Of a DNA stretch of 64,000 nt, positions 35,969 to 48,908 are shown one piece after another. Numbering within the stretch: the stretch's first letter is position 1; the number at the start of each line of letters is the position of its first letter. The stretch spans positions 62,001 to 126,000 of the forward strand of contig NZ_JOEQ01000006.1 in NCBI RefSeq assembly GCF_000721075.1, read 5' to 3'. The DNA comes from Streptosporangium amethystogenes (GTDB taxonomy: Bacteria; Actinomycetota; Actinomycetes; Streptosporangiales; Streptosporangiaceae). The notes below the pieces were generated by a model, which was not told the origin of the DNA, ran no database searches, and saw only the letters and a list, made by a program, of their open reading frames with translations. A program made the position numbers and the translations under genes.

Positions 35969-36415
35969 CTAGACGGAAGTAAAACCAAGTGCCGCGGCTG
36001 CCTCGCTCTGGGCGTTGCCATGGCTGGCGAAGCCGAGCTTGTCTCCCGGATCTTCCAGTAGCGGGACGGCCGCCAACTCCGCGACGGCGAGGTGAATCGC
36101 GTCAAGCGCGCGAAGGGCATGGGTGTAGACGATCTCCGTGGCTCGTTGCTCCACGGTGTTGCGAGGAGCGGTCAGCAACGTGACGGGACCGTCCTCTCCA
36201 AGGTCTGCCGCCAGTACGGCAAGCCTGGTGTCCAGTTCCGTCAGCCGCCTGGCACGAGAGGCGCGCACCAGCACACCGGTCACCTCCACCACCGTCAAGG
36301 TGCTGGTGACAAGCAGATGCTCGGGGTTTTCGAGAAGTTCCCTGGCGCGGCCGTGACCCGGTTCGTCGTGGAGGTAAGCGCAGGCCAGAACCGAGGAGTC
36401 GACGTAGGTGAGCAC
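35969..36415 (-). CDS. vapC: PIN-domain ribonuclease toxin, VapC family
   Basis: 148 residues. It begins MLTYVDSSVLACAYL, with the first catalytic Asp; VVEVTGVLVRA gives the Glu, and ALDAIHLAVA the third acidic site. This is the PIN nuclease fold. It is encoded five bases after the antitoxin gene. VapC toxins cut specific RNAs, often tRNA, when antitoxin is lost. The target cannot be told from the sequence. Confidence 0.85.
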   Translation of the reverse strand: MLTYVDSSVLACAYLHDEPGHGRARELLENPEHLLVTSTLTVVEVTGVLVRASRARRLTELDTRLAVLAADLGEDGPVTLLTAPRNTVEQRATEIVYTHALRALDAIHLAVAELAAVPLLEDPGDKLGFASHGNAQSEAAAALGFTSV

Positions 36416-36420
36416 GATGG

Positions 36421-36711
36421 TCAGCGGCCCTCGGCCCAGAGGTCGTCGAGAAGCGGGCCGATGCCCCTGGTGGCGGCAAGTGCGCGTTCACGGTCGGCTT
36501 CGGTCACCGGAGGAGCCGGGGGACGCTCGGCGAGCACGCCGAGCCGACGAGCACGTGCACGAAGCTCCGCCCGGGCATCCAGCACCTCGTCGGACACGCC
36601 GTGGGCGAGGATCTCCCCGGCGGTGGCATTGATGGAACGGCCGGTACGGCGAGCCCTCCGGGTTATCCGTCGATGTAGATCGTCATCGATTCGAAGAAGT
36701 AGTTGCTTCAC
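36421..36711 (-). CDS. vapB: Ribbon-helix-helix antitoxin, VapB/FitA type
   Basis: 96 residues. The first 45 form a ribbon-helix-helix: the strand KQLLLRIDDDLHRRI is followed by two helices in RRARRTGRSINATAGEIL. The C-terminal tail, with ERPPAPPVTEADRERAL, would wrap the toxin. It directly precedes vapC in a two-gene operon. Two ATGATATCA palindromes immediately upstream are the likely operator, giving self-repression by the VapBC complex. Confidence 0.82.
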   Translation of the reverse strand: MKQLLLRIDDDLHRRITRRARRTGRSINATAGEILAHGVSDEVLDARAELRARARRLGVLAERPPAPPVTEADRERALAATRGIGPLLDDLWAEGR

Positions 36712-36717
36712 ACTCCA

Positions 36718-36753
36718 ATGATATCAATCGAAGCCCCAAAATGATATCATTTT
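36718..36753 (-). promoter_or_regulatory. Twin palindromic operator of vapBC
   Basis: ATGATATCA occurs at 36718-36726 and again at 36741-36749, centre to centre 23 bases, or about two helical turns. The second copy lies inside a 16-base perfect palindrome, AAAATGATATCATTTT (36738-36753). The sites lie within 45 bases of the antitoxin start and stand out as A/T-rich in this GC-rich genome. Confidence 0.75.
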
Positions 36754-36763
36754 CTGCCGAGAA

Positions 36764-36805
36764 CACGACGGCCCCCGTGAACGAGCGTTCACGGGGGCCG
36801 TCGTG
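36764..36805. terminator. metK terminator hairpin
   Basis: The arms 36764-36783 and 36786-36805 are perfect 20-base complements around a 2-base centre. The hairpin begins 12 bases after the metK stop and lies between the metK 3' end and the vapBC promoter. Confidence 0.85.
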
Positions 36806-36816
36806 GAACGTGCGGG

Positions 36817-38004
36817 TCAGAGACCGGCGGCGGCGCGCAGGGAGTCCGCGCGGTCGGTGGACTCCCAGGAGAAGCCCTCGCGACCGAAGTGACCGTAGGC
36901 GGAGGTGCCCGAGTAGATCGGGCGGAGCAGGTCGAGGTCGCGGATGATCGCGGCCGGGCGCAGGTCGAAGACCTTGACCACGGCTTCCTGGATCTTGCTG
37001 ATCTCGATCTTCTCGGTGCCGAAGGTCTCGACGAACACGCCGACCGGGTGCGCCTTGCCGATGGCGTAGGCGACCTGGACCTCGGCGCGGTCGGCCAGAC
37101 CGGCGGCCACGATGTTCTTGGCGACCCAGCGCATCGCGTAGGCGGCCGAGCGGTCGACCTTGGACGGGTCCTTGCCGGAGAAGGCGCCACCACCGTGACG
37201 GGACATGCCGCCGTAGGTGTCAACGATGATCTTGCGACCGGTCAGGCCGGCGTCGCCCATCGGGCCGCCGATCTCGAAGCGGCCGGTCGGGTTGACCAGC
37301 AGGCGGTAGCCCTCGGTGTCGATCTCCAGACCGGCCAGGACCGGGTCGACCACGTGCTCCTTGATGTCGGGAGCGAGCATCTCCTTGAGGTCGATCTCGG
37401 CCGCGTGCTGGGTGGAGACGACCACGGTGTCGAGCCGGACCGGCTTGTCGCCGTCGTACTCGACGGTGACCTGGGTCTTGCCGTCGGGGCGCAGGTAGGG
37501 CACCGTGCCGTCCTTGCGGACCTGCGACAGGCGCTCGGCCAGGCGGTGCGCCAGCTGGATCGGCAGCGGCATCAGCTCGGGGGTCTCGCGGCAGGCGTAA
37601 CCGAACATCAGGCCCTGGTCACCGGCGCCCTGGCGGTCCAGCTCGTCGCCCGCCTCGCCCTCGCGGTTCTCGTAGGCGTCGTCGACGCCCTGGGCGATGT
37701 CGGGCGACTGCGCACCGATGGACACCGACACGCCACAGGAGGCGCCGTCGAAGCCCTTGTGCGAGGCGTCGTAACCGATCTCAAGGATCTTCTCCCGGAT
37801 GAGACCGGGAATGTCGACATAGGTCTCCGTCGTCACCTCTCCGGCGACGTGGACCTGACCGGTGGTGATCAGCGTCTCGACCGCGACACGGCTCTTGGGG
37901 TCACCCTTGAGCATGGCGTCGAGAATCGCGTCACTGATCTGGTCGGCGATCTTGTCCGGGTGGCCCTCTGTGACCGACTCGGAGGTGAACAGGCGACGGG
38001 ACAA
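36817..38004 (-). CDS. metK: S-adenosylmethionine synthetase
   Basis: 395 residues. The motifs [16 protein letters not shown] near the N terminus, [13 protein letters not shown] and the ATP loop [16 protein letters not shown] identify it. It makes SAM from methionine and ATP. The start is a TTG at 38004 with GAGGAGCC a few bases before it. A stand-alone transcript is likely: its own terminator lies downstream, and a possible -10 TAGAAT lies at 38086-38081. I looked for SAM riboswitch motifs in the leader and found none. Confidence 0.97.
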   Translation of the reverse strand: MSRRLFTSESVTEGHPDKIADQISDAILDAMLKGDPKSRVAVETLITTGQVHVAGEVTTETYVDIPGLIREKILEIGYDASHKGFDGASCGVSVSIGAQSPDIAQGVDDAYENREGEAGDELDRQGAGDQGLMFGYACRETPELMPLPIQLAHRLAERLSQVRKDGTVPYLRPDGKTQVTVEYDGDKPVRLDTVVVSTQHAAEIDLKEMLAPDIKEHVVDPVLAGLEIDTEGYRLLVNPTGRFEIGGPMGDAGLTGRKIIVDTYGGMSRHGGGAFSGKDPSKVDRSAAYAMRWVAKNIVAAGLADRAEVQVAYAIGKAHPVGVFVETFGTEKIEISKIQEAVVKVFDLRPAAIIRDLDLLRPIYSGTSAYGHFGREGFSWESTDRADSLRAAAGL

Positions 38005-38326
38005 GTCAGTGGCTCCTCATGCAGCGGCTGCTGGCGTCTGGGGCTCTGGCATCGGCAGGACACCAGTAGCGCTCCGGCGAATTCTAGCCCCACCTGATGC
38101 GGGGCCGCGAAACCGTCTCAGGTCGTGTCACCTTAAATGTTCAAATCATGTAGTGGAAGAGCTGCGGGTTCACCGGAATCCGTGGCGGGGAAACCCAGCT
38201 GCCACGACGTGCGGCGGGACACGTTCCGGAAGCCGCCCCAAAAGGTCCGGAGCCCGCGAGATCCCCGGCTCCCGCGCTCATCCACATCTCGCGGGCGGGA
38301 TGCGCAGCCCCCGGATCCCCGGGGAC
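38005..38326. other. Leader of metK and downstream region of the PH-like gene
   Basis: No gene is supported. The half next to metK holds its probable promoter. The other half holds the inverted repeat listed next. Around 38132-38160 the DNA is A/T-rich. Confidence 0.4.
38252..38296 (-). terminator. Inverted repeat downstream of the PH-like gene
   Basis: The 11-base arms GCCCGCGAGAT (38252-38262) and ATCTCGCGGGC (38286-38296) surround a 23-base loop, 30 bases after the stop of the small leftward gene. It is a probable transcript end before metK. Confidence 0.5.
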
Positions 38327-38695
38327 TCACAGATCGGGCAGCGGGTCGGGCGGCAGCGTCTCCGGGGCGAAGACCTCGGCGTCGGCGGCGGAGATCACCG
38401 CGGCGTACTCCTCCTCGATCTCGAACACCATGCCGCCGAGCTCGATGGCCGCGCCCGCGGAGAACTCCAGCGGGCCGAGCCGGGTGCGCCGGGTGTGGGT
38501 GGCGTACACCGAGGTCGGCGCGTCGCGGTCGAAGAACTTGGTGGAGAGCAGGTAGATGGTCCGGTCAGTGATCACGATGAGGAAGGTCGCCATGCCCGGG
38601 GTGCCCACCGACAGGGCCGGCAGCACATAGTGGATCTCCTCCCCCGGAGGAAGCAGCGCTCGGCATCGTGCCCTGACCGCGGCGGCGACAGGCAT
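38327..38695 (-). CDS. Small PH-like protein of unknown function
   Basis: 122 residues, soluble. The strands ATFLIVITDRTIYLLSTKFF and AIELGGMVFEIEEEYAAV give an all-beta pattern like bacterial PH or YokE-type domains, after a short helix with LLPPGEEIHYVLPAL. There is no signal peptide. It lies between coaBC (78 bases upstream) and metK on the same strand. Its role is unknown. Confidence 0.65.
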   Translation of the reverse strand: MPVAAAVRARCRALLPPGEEIHYVLPALSVGTPGMATFLIVITDRTIYLLSTKFFDRDAPTSVYATHTRRTRLGPLEFSAGAAIELGGMVFEIEEEYAAVISAADAEVFAPETLPPDPLPDL

Positions 38696-38773
38696 GATCC
38701 AAACCCCTCCCGGCTGCGATGTGGCAGGGCTCTGGGAGGCAGTATCCGCCGTGAGCCGGGCTACGGCAAGTGG

Positions 38774-39997
38774 TCAGGCCAGGCGCGCGGCGACGAGGTC
38801 CCAGACCACGTCGGCAAGGGCCTCCTTGGGGCCGCGCGGGATGTCGACCTGCTCCCCGTCGGCGAGGAGGACCACTGCCGCGTTGTCGGGGGTGCCGAAG
38901 GCGAGATCGTCGCCGACCTGGTTGACGACGAGCAGATCGCAGCCCTTGCGGGCGAGCTTGGCCCGCCCGTTGGCGAGGACGTCGTCGGTCTCGGCCGCGA
39001 ATCCCGCGATCACCCGGGGGTACGGCTTGAGCCCTGCACGGCGCCGTTCCCCCAACTCCGCAAGAATGTCCGGATTTTTCACCAGATGAATGGCGTCGGG
39101 CTCGTCGGCGGTCTTCTTGATCTTCGACCCGCTCCGCGCCGAGGGCCGGAAGTCGGCGACGGCGGCGGCCATGACCACGGCGTCGGCGTCCTGCACCGCC
39201 TCCAGTACGGCGTCGCGCAATTCCAGGGCCGAGGTGACCCGGACCACCTTGACCCCCGCGGGGTCGGGCAGGGCGACGTTGGCGGCCACCAGGGTGACCT
39301 CGGCCCCCCGGGCGACGGCCGTGCGGGCCAGGGCGTAACCCTGCAGCCCCGAGGAACGGTTGCCGATGAAACGGACCGGGTCGATGGCCTCGCGGGTGCC
39401 GCCCGCGGAGATCACCAGGCGACGGCCCGCCAGGTCCGCGGGGCGCCCGGAGAGGACGCCGCGGCAGACCTCGAAGATCTCCTTCGGGTCCGGCAGACGG
39501 CCGGGACCCGTGTCGGCCCCGGTCAGGCGGCCCACCGCGGGATCGACGACGATCGAGCCGCGCTCGCGAAGCGTGGCCACGTTCGCGCGGGTCGCGGGGT
39601 GCTCCCACATCTCGGTGTGCATCGCGGGGGCGAACACCACCGGGCAGCGCGCGGTGAGCAGGGTGTTGGTCAGCAGGTCGCCGGCCAGCCCGTGGGCGGC
39701 CTTGGCGAGCACGTCGGCGGTGGCCGGCGCGACGACCACTAGGTCGGCGCCCTGCCCGATGCGGACGTGCGGCACCTCGTGCACCGACTCCCAGACGTCG
39801 GTCGTGACCGGGTTGCCGGACAGCGCGGCCCAGGTCGGCTCACCGACGAAGCGGAGCGCCTCCCTGGTCGGGACCACCCGCACCTCGTGGCCGGACTCGG
39901 TGAACAGGCGCAGCAGCTCGCACGCCTTGTAGGCGGCGATGCCCGCGCTCACACCGAGGACGACCCTCGGCCTGCGGGGAACCACGGAGGTCGGCAT
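38774..39997 (-). CDS. coaBC: Bifunctional phosphopantothenoylcysteine decarboxylase / phosphopantothenate-cysteine ligase
   Basis: 407 residues. The flavin-binding CoaC half begins GVSAGIAAYKACELLRLF, with the PAMHTEMWEHPA substrate loop. The CoaB half has SAGGTREAIDPVRFIGNRSSG and a MAAAVADFRP loop, with the later KIKK motif. It performs two steps of coenzyme A synthesis. It is followed upstream by rpoZ after 9 bases, the usual actinobacterial order. Confidence 0.96.
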   Translation of the reverse strand: MPTSVVPRRPRVVLGVSAGIAAYKACELLRLFTESGHEVRVVPTREALRFVGEPTWAALSGNPVTTDVWESVHEVPHVRIGQGADLVVVAPATADVLAKAAHGLAGDLLTNTLLTARCPVVFAPAMHTEMWEHPATRANVATLRERGSIVVDPAVGRLTGADTGPGRLPDPKEIFEVCRGVLSGRPADLAGRRLVISAGGTREAIDPVRFIGNRSSGLQGYALARTAVARGAEVTLVAANVALPDPAGVKVVRVTSALELRDAVLEAVQDADAVVMAAAVADFRPSARSGSKIKKTADEPDAIHLVKNPDILAELGERRRAGLKPYPRVIAGFAAETDDVLANGRAKLARKGCDLLVVNQVGDDLAFGTPDNAAVVLLADGEQVDIPRGPKEALADVVWDLVAARLA

Positions 39998-40006
39998 CGA
40001 GGTGGG

Positions 40007-40270
40007 TCAGCCCTCGATCGGCTCGGAGGTGAGCAGGCCCTCGCTGACCTCGCGCAGCGCGATGGAGAGCGGCTTCTCCTGCGCGTGGGTCTCGACGAGC
40101 GGGCCGACGTACTCGAGCAGGCCCTCGCCGAGCTGGGAGTAGTAGGCGTTGATCTGACGCGCCCGCTTGGAGCCGAAGATCACGAGACTGTACTTGCTGT
40201 CGACGATGTCGAGCAGGGCGTCGATCGACGGGTTGGTGATGCCTTCGGAGTAGGCGGCGCTGGTTGCCAC
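40007..40270 (-). CDS. rpoZ: RNA polymerase omega subunit
   Basis: 87 residues, within the family range. The motif [29 protein letters not shown] is the conserved omega core that braces the beta' subunit. It is encoded between gmk (12 bases) and coaBC (9 bases), an arrangement seen across bacteria. Confidence 0.96.
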   Translation of the reverse strand: MATSAAYSEGITNPSIDALLDIVDSKYSLVIFGSKRARQINAYYSQLGEGLLEYVGPLVETHAQEKPLSIALREVSEGLLTSEPIEG

Positions 40271-40282
40271 GTGTGATTTCCC

Positions 40283-40990
40283 CTAGCTAGGTGAACGTCC
40301 GAGGCGTGAACCCTCGGGAGCATCAGCCAACAAGGCTATCAGCCGATGACACACATCCTGGACTGACGTGTTGACGAGCGTCAGGTCGAACTCCCGTTCG
40401 GCCGCCATCTCGATCCGGCCGGCCGCCAGGCGGCGGGCGATGACGTCCTCGGGCTCGGTGCCCCTGCCGCGCAGCCGCTTCTCCAGCTCCTCCCAGGTCG
40501 GGGGGGCCAGGAAGACCAGCAGGGCCTCGGGCATGGTCGCCCGGACCTGCCTGGCGCCCTGGAGGTCGATCTCCAGCAGCGTGGGCACCCCGGCGGCGAG
40601 TTTCTCGAGCACCGGGCCGCGCGGCGTTCCGTACCGGTTCCCGGCGAACTCGGCCCACTCAAGCAGCTCGCCGGAGGCGGCGAGGCGGTCGAACTCCTCG
40701 TCGTCGGCGAAGAAGTACTCAACCCCGTGGGTCTCCCCGGGACGGGGTTTCCTGGTGGTCACCGAGACCGACAGCCACACCTCCGGGTGTGCCCGCCGAA
40801 GCTCGGCGACGACCGTGGACTTGCCGACGCCCGACGGCCCGGACAGGACCGTCAGACGCCTACCGGCCGGGAGTCCGGCGAGGGCTCGCGCCCCCTTCGG
40901 ACCTCCGGCCGAGGATGTGGAGCGACCGGCTCCGCCCTCGGCGGTTGCCTCCGGAGCCCGGCTCTCGCCGGACCGCGACGTTCCGGTCAC
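40283..40990 (-). CDS. gmk: Guanylate kinase
   Basis: 235 residues from the GTG at 40990. The P-loop is [23 protein letters not shown] binds GMP and the lid contains [11 protein letters not shown]. It phosphorylates GMP to GDP. The first 45 residues (Ser/Gly/Ala-rich) precede the kinase core and are dispensable-looking. The open frame runs back to 41191 but overlaps mihF, so I chose the first start clear of that gene. Confidence 0.94.
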   Translation of the reverse strand: MTGTSRSGESRAPEATAEGGAGRSTSSAGGPKGARALAGLPAGRRLTVLSGPSGVGKSTVVAELRRAHPEVWLSVSVTTRKPRPGETHGVEYFFADDEEFDRLAASGELLEWAEFAGNRYGTPRGPVLEKLAAGVPTLLEIDLQGARQVRATMPEALLVFLAPPTWEELEKRLRGRGTEPEDVIARRLAAGRIEMAAEREFDLTLVNTSVQDVCHRLIALLADAPEGSRLGRSPS

Positions 40991-41048
40991 TCCAAACCCC
41001 CCGTGATGCTGTCCCCATATGGGGTGAACGTGGTCGTATGAACCGAGA

Positions 41049-41372
41049 TTAGCTCTCGGCCCCGCCGAACTCACGCTCGAGCGAAGCCCGCTGGTTCGTA
41101 CCCAGGCCCCGCACACGGCGGGACTCGGCGATGCCAAGCCGCTCCATGAGCTGCTTGGCGCGAACCTTGCCCACGCCGGGGAGCGACTCAAGAAGGGCCG
41201 AAACCTTCATCTTGCCGATGACGTCGTCGGCCTGCCCGTCTTTGAGCACCTCAGCCAGAGAGACCGCACCGTGCTTCAGGCGGTTCTTCACCTCGGCACG
41301 CTCTCGGCGGGCCTTGGCAGCCTTCTCTAGGGCTGCGGCGCGCTGCTCAGGGGTTAGGGGAGGAAGAGCCAC
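41049..41372 (-). CDS. mihF: Integration host factor, actinobacterial type (sIHF/mIHF)
   Basis: 107 residues. An N-terminal helix begins [17 protein letters not shown]. The helix-two-turn-helix segment [20 protein letters not shown] is followed by [19 protein letters not shown]. This is the actinobacterial nucleoid protein that binds and bends DNA and affects sporulation in Streptomyces. The GTG start at 41372 has GAGGTGA upstream. Its place before gmk and after pyrF matches Streptomyces. Confidence 0.96.
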   Translation of the reverse strand: MALPPLTPEQRAAALEKAAKARRERAEVKNRLKHGAVSLAEVLKDGQADDVIGKMKVSALLESLPGVGKVRAKQLMERLGIAESRRVRGLGTNQRASLEREFGGAES

Positions 41373-41557
41373 GCCGGGTCACCTCGAATTTCCTGTCGAT
41401 GTACTCGGACGGGAAGGGAAACTAGCTGGTCATGGCGCTTCAAGCAACGTCAAGACCACTTTATCCCCCTAGAAAATCTACTTCGTGACTTTCCGTGCTC
41501 ACGATATCGCCCTGTGTGGACAAAACTACGCTCAACGCCGAGTTTTCCGGGCTTGCG

Positions 41558-42271
41558 TCATGCGCCGTGTCCGGTGGCCGCGGAGGTGCGCCGGAGGGCC
41601 GCGGCGATGCCCGCGGCCGTCGCGCCGGGGTCGGCGGAGCCGGTGATCGGGCGGCCGATCACGAGAAGATCCGCCCCGTCGGCGAAAGCCCGCTCGGGAG
41701 TCGCTACTCTTGCTTGATCCTGACTTTCGGCGCCGGCGGGGCGGACGCCGGGGGTGATGAGCGTGATGTCGGGCCCGACCTCGGCACGCACCGCGGCCAC
41801 CTCGCGCGGCGAGCAGACGAGGGCCTGGGCGCCCGCGGCGACGGCCATGGCCGACAGGCGGCGCACGGCGTCCTCGGCGGGACCCCTGACGCCCATCTGC
41901 TCCAGATCGGCCTCCGAGAGCGACGTGAGCAACGTCACCGCCGCGATCTGGGTGTGGGGCACGGCCTCCACCGCCGCCCGGATCATCGCGGGGCCGCCGG
42001 TGGCGTGGACCGTCAGGATGGCGGGCTTGAGCCTGGCCACGGCCCTGGCGGCGCCCGCGACGGTGTTGGGGATGTCGTGGAGTTTGAGGTCGAGGAAGAC
42101 CTGTACCCCGCTCGCTCCCCGGACCGAGGCGATCACGTCGGGGCCGTAGCGGAGGTAGAGTTCCAGCCCGACCTTGACCGTGGTGACGTGTGGGGTGACC
42201 AGGCTGGCCCAGTGAGCCGCGGTCTCAAGGTCTGGCGCGTCCAGGGCGACGGCGATGGGTGCGGGCGTCAC
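41558..42271 (-). CDS. pyrF: Orotidine 5'-phosphate decarboxylase
   Basis: 237 residues. The catalytic block is FLDLKLHDIPNTV, with the Lys and Asp pair; TPGVRPAG and VIGRPITGSADPG form the phosphate site. It decarboxylates OMP to UMP, the last step of the pathway. It is the final gene of the leftward pyr operon, overlapping the pyrD stop by 4 bases. Confidence 0.96.
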   Translation of the reverse strand: MTPAPIAVALDAPDLETAAHWASLVTPHVTTVKVGLELYLRYGPDVIASVRGASGVQVFLDLKLHDIPNTVAGAARAVARLKPAILTVHATGGPAMIRAAVEAVPHTQIAAVTLLTSLSEADLEQMGVRGPAEDAVRRLSAMAVAAGAQALVCSPREVAAVRAEVGPDITLITPGVRPAGAESQDQARVATPERAFADGADLLVIGRPITGSADPGATAAGIAAALRRTSAATGHGA

Positions 42272-43257
42272 AGGGAACTCTCCTCAAGGTCTATCCGGTG
42301 CCGGGTGGACGCCCCCGGCGGGCGGTGTGCCAGCCCGACCGCGTCGGCCAGCCGGTGGAACCCCCGGGCCGCCAGGATCTCCTCAAGCTCGCGGAGGATG
42401 CGCAGGCAGGCGTAGGGGTCGTGGAACAGCGCGGTCCCCACCGCGACGACGCAGGCTCCGGCGAGGATGAACTCGAAGGCGTCCCTGCCGGTCAGCACGC
42501 CGCCCATGCCGATGATGGGCACGCTGGGCAGGGCCGCGTGGACCTGCCACACGCAGCGTACGGCCAGTGGCCTGACCGCGGGGCCCGACAGGCCGCCGGT
42601 GACCGCGGCGAGCACGGGCCGCATGGCCTCGGTGTCGATGCTCATGCCGAGCGGATTGTTGATCATCGACAGGGCGTCGGCGCCGCCGTCCACGCACGCG
42701 CGGGCCACGCTCACGATGTCCATGACGTCCGGGGAGAGCTTGGCCACCACGGGCACGTCGTAGCGCATCACCGAGCGCACCGAGGCGATCACCTCGGCGG
42801 AGGCCGCGCCGTCGCGGGCGAAGACCCGGCCCCGGTCCTCGATGTTGGGGCACGACAGGTTGACCTCCACGGCGGTGACCCCGGGCGCGTCGGTGAGCCT
42901 GCGGGCCAGCGCGGTGTACTCGGCCACGGTGCCGCCACCGATGGACACCACGGTCCGCACGCCCCGCTGGGCCAGCCAGGGCAGCTCACGCTCCAGGAAG
43001 GCGTCCACACCCGGCCCCTGGAGCCCGACGGCGTTGAGCATGCCCGAGGGCGTCTCGGCCATCCTGGGGGTCGGGCGGCCCGCCCTGGGGGCCATCGTGA
43101 TCGACCGGGTGGTCAGCGCGCCGATCCGGGCGAGGTCGAAGAACTGAGCGAGCTCGGAGCCGGACGCCGCGCACCCGGCGGCCGTGGTGACGGGGTTGAC
43201 CAGTTCCACGTGCCCCAGGTACGTCCGCATGTCAACCGGCATTCCGTGTTCCTCCAC
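42268..43257 (-). CDS. pyrD: Dihydroorotate dehydrogenase, catalytic subunit (class 1B)
   Basis: 329 residues. The segments VEVNLSCPNIEDRG, VAKLSPDV, MINNPLGMSID and GMGGVLTGRDAFEFI form the FMN barrel and the Cys-containing active-site loop of class 1. It oxidises dihydroorotate, passing electrons to PyrK. The start at 43257 overlaps pyrK by 26 bases; in-frame ATGs at 43242 and 43230 are alternatives, and 43230 falls just after the pyrK stop. Confidence 0.94.
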   Translation of the reverse strand: MEEHGMPVDMRTYLGHVELVNPVTTAAGCAASGSELAQFFDLARIGALTTRSITMAPRAGRPTPRMAETPSGMLNAVGLQGPGVDAFLERELPWLAQRGVRTVVSIGGGTVAEYTALARRLTDAPGVTAVEVNLSCPNIEDRGRVFARDGAASAEVIASVRSVMRYDVPVVAKLSPDVMDIVSVARACVDGGADALSMINNPLGMSIDTEAMRPVLAAVTGGLSGPAVRPLAVRCVWQVHAALPSVPIIGMGGVLTGRDAFEFILAGACVVAVGTALFHDPYACLRILRELEEILAARGFHRLADAVGLAHRPPGASTRHRIDLEESSL

Positions 43258-44133
43258 CGGGCGCTCCCAGCGCGTCGAACGGGATCGTCCCGACGTCGTC
43301 GAAGCGGACGCGCTCGCCCCTGAAGACCGGTCCTTCGACGCACGAGCGCACCATCCGGGTCACCCCGTCGTCCCCGATGACCGGCAGCACGCACGTCATG
43401 CACACGCCGATCCCGCACGCCATCCGCTCCTCGACCGCCACCTGGACGGGGATGTCGAACTCGACGGCCACCGTGGTGACGCCGTGCAGCATCGGCATCG
43501 GGCCGCAGGCGTAGACCGCGTCGGCCCGTACGTCGGCGATCACGCCGGGCAGCACGTCGGTCACCCGGCCGCGCATGCCCAGGGAGCCGTCCTCGGTGGT
43601 CAGCGTGGTCGTCTCCCCCATCCTCCTGGCCCGCAGGGCGCCGAACACCCGGTCGGCCGAGGCCGCGCCGAGCACGAAGTCGACGCGGCAACCACGCCGC
43701 TGGAGGGCGTCGGCCACGGTGAACAGCGTCGCCGAGCCGTGCTCGGCGCCGACCAGGACGCAGGTCACCGGGTCTCTGGGCAGCGGGAACGGGCGGCCGA
43801 GCGGACCCACCAGGTCGAGGGTGTCGCGGGCGCGCCGGTCGGCCAGCCAGGCCGTGCCCGGCCCGCTCACCGAGAAGACGAACTCGACGGTACCCCCGTA
43901 GTCGGGCTTGACGTCGTGGACGAAGAAGGCACGGCGCGTCAGCATCGACGTCTGCGTCCCGCCCACGGCCACCCCGACGAAGTGGCCGGGCCGGAAGCGC
44001 TCGGCGATGCCGGGCGCCACCACGGTGAGCGCATGGTAGGCGTCGACGCGGCGCGTCGTCAGCACCGTGCCTGTCACCTGCACCGGAGTAACAGGCGTCT
44101 TCCTCACCTCCGCTGGGGCGCCGGCCTCACTCC

Positions 44134-44137
<4 letters not shown>
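43232..44137 (-). CDS. pyrK: Dihydroorotate dehydrogenase electron transfer subunit
   Basis: 301 residues. A ferredoxin-reductase-like FAD domain is followed by an NAD domain ([19 protein letters not shown]). The C-terminal 2Fe-2S site is seen in the sequence as CGIGVCMTC, with a fourth Cys in MVRSCVEGP. It moves electrons from PyrD to NAD+. Its presence shows that the enzyme is the NAD-dependent class 1B type. The start overlaps the carB stop by 4 bases. Confidence 0.92.
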
Positions 44138-47422
<3,285 letters not shown>

Positions 47423-47430
<8 letters not shown>

Positions 47431-48760
47431 CCTTGCTTCCCTCCGTACCCATGGTCGCGTCCGGCTCCTCGCCGGCTCCGCGGAGGACTCGTCCCTCGTC
47501 CGCCACTCCGCCCGCTCGTTCCCCGGACCGCTCCGTGCTCTTGGTCGCGTCCGGCTCCGCGCCGGCTCCGCGGAGGACTCGTCCCTCGTCCGCCACTCCG
47601 CCCGCTCGTTCCCCGGACCGCTCCGTGCTCTTGATCGTCCCGTTGACCGTTCCCCGCTCTCCCGCCATCAACGCGCAGAAGTCGTCGAACAGGCCCGCGG
47701 AGTCGTGCGGGCCGGCCGCGGCCTCCGGGTGGTACTGGACGCTGAAGGCCGGGCGGTCCAGCAGTCGCAGCCCCTCGACGCAGTCGTCGTTGAGGTTGAC
47801 GTGGCTGACCTCCGCCGGGCCGTACGGCGTGTCGAACACGCCCTCCAGCGGGGCCCGCACCGCGAAACCGTGGTTGTGCGCGGAGATCTCCACCTTGCCG
47901 GTGCCCCGGTGCTGTACCGGCTGGTTGACACCTCGGTGGCCGTAACGCAACTTGTAGGTGCCCAGCCCCAGGGCACGCCCGAAGAGCTGGTTTCCGAAGC
48001 AGATGCCGAAGAACGGGACACCCGCGTCGAGGACCCCGCGAAGCGCCTTGACCGGTCCGTCGGCGGTGGCGGGGTCACCGGGGCCGTTGGAGAAGAACAC
48101 CCCGTCCGGGCCGAGCGCGAGGATCTCCTCCGCGCTGGCCGAGGCCGGCAGCACGTGCACCTCGCAGCCGCGCTCGGCCATCCGGTGCGGCGTCATCGCC
48201 TTGATCCCGAGGTCGACCGCGGCCACGGTGAACCGCCGCGTGCCGATCGCGGGCACCACGTACGGCTTGGCGGTGGAGACCTCTCCTGCCAGATCGGCGC
48301 CTTCCATCGCGGGGCTGCCCAGCACCCGCTCCAGCAGTTCCTCGACCGGCGCCAGGGCCTTGCCGGAGAAGACCCCGGCCCGCATCGCCCCCCGCTCCCG
48401 CAGGTGACGGGTCAGGGCGCGGGTGCCGGGAATGGCGATGCCGACGACGCCCTGCTCCCTGAGGTAGTCGTCCAGGGAACGGTTGGAGCGCCAGTTGGAG
48501 GCCACCCGGGCCGGCTCGCGGACCACGTAACCGGCCACCCACACCCGCGAGGACTCCGGGTCCTCGTCGTTGATCCCGGTGTTCCCGATGTGCGGCGCGG
48601 TCATCGCGACGATCTGGCGGTGGTACGACGGATCGGTCAGCGTCTCCTGGTAGCCGGTCATCCCCGTGTTGAAGACCATCTCGCCGAAGGTCTCGCCCTC
48701 GGCGCCGTAGGGGGTCCCGTGGAAGACACGTCCATCTTCCAGCACTAGCACTGCGGTCAC
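47423..48760 (-). CDS. carA: Carbamoyl-phosphate synthase small chain with a repeat-coded C-terminal extension
   Basis: 445 residues, about 65 longer than usual. The normal body contains [19 protein letters not shown], the class I amidotransferase Cys in [12 protein letters not shown], and the His/Glu in [12 protein letters not shown]. It supplies ammonia to CarB. After [11 protein letters not shown], where CarA normally ends, an Arg/Gly/Glu-rich tail of about 70 residues follows. Its core is a 30-residue unit beginning [11 protein letters not shown], present twice in tandem. The tail keeps the frame and the overlap with carB, so it is probably translated. Confidence 0.95.
47453..47632. repeat. 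Two 90-bp tandem repeats inside the carA 3' end
   Basis: Positions 47453-47542 and 47543-47632 are the same 90 bases, with one difference that I can find (47469 T versus 47559 G). The unit length is a multiple of three. It encodes a hydrophilic Arg/Gly/Glu-rich peptide in the carA frame. The near-identity points to a recent duplication or ongoing homogenisation. Confidence 0.9.
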
Positions 48761-48908
48761 TCACACACCCCGATCATCTCGGCTACAGCTCCGCAAAGTA
48801 TGAAATATCTGGCACATTGATTCGTCGCCGCACCGAGCGGGACGCCCCCGCCTCCCGGCGAGAGAGAGCGAAGGTATCCGACGTTCGGCGCGCGAAGGCG
48901 GAGAGTCC

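Noticed and set aside
38005..38140. SAM riboswitch in the metK leader
   Set aside because: None of the conserved SAM-I, SAM-II or SAM-IV motifs could be found; the leader seems to be only a promoter region.
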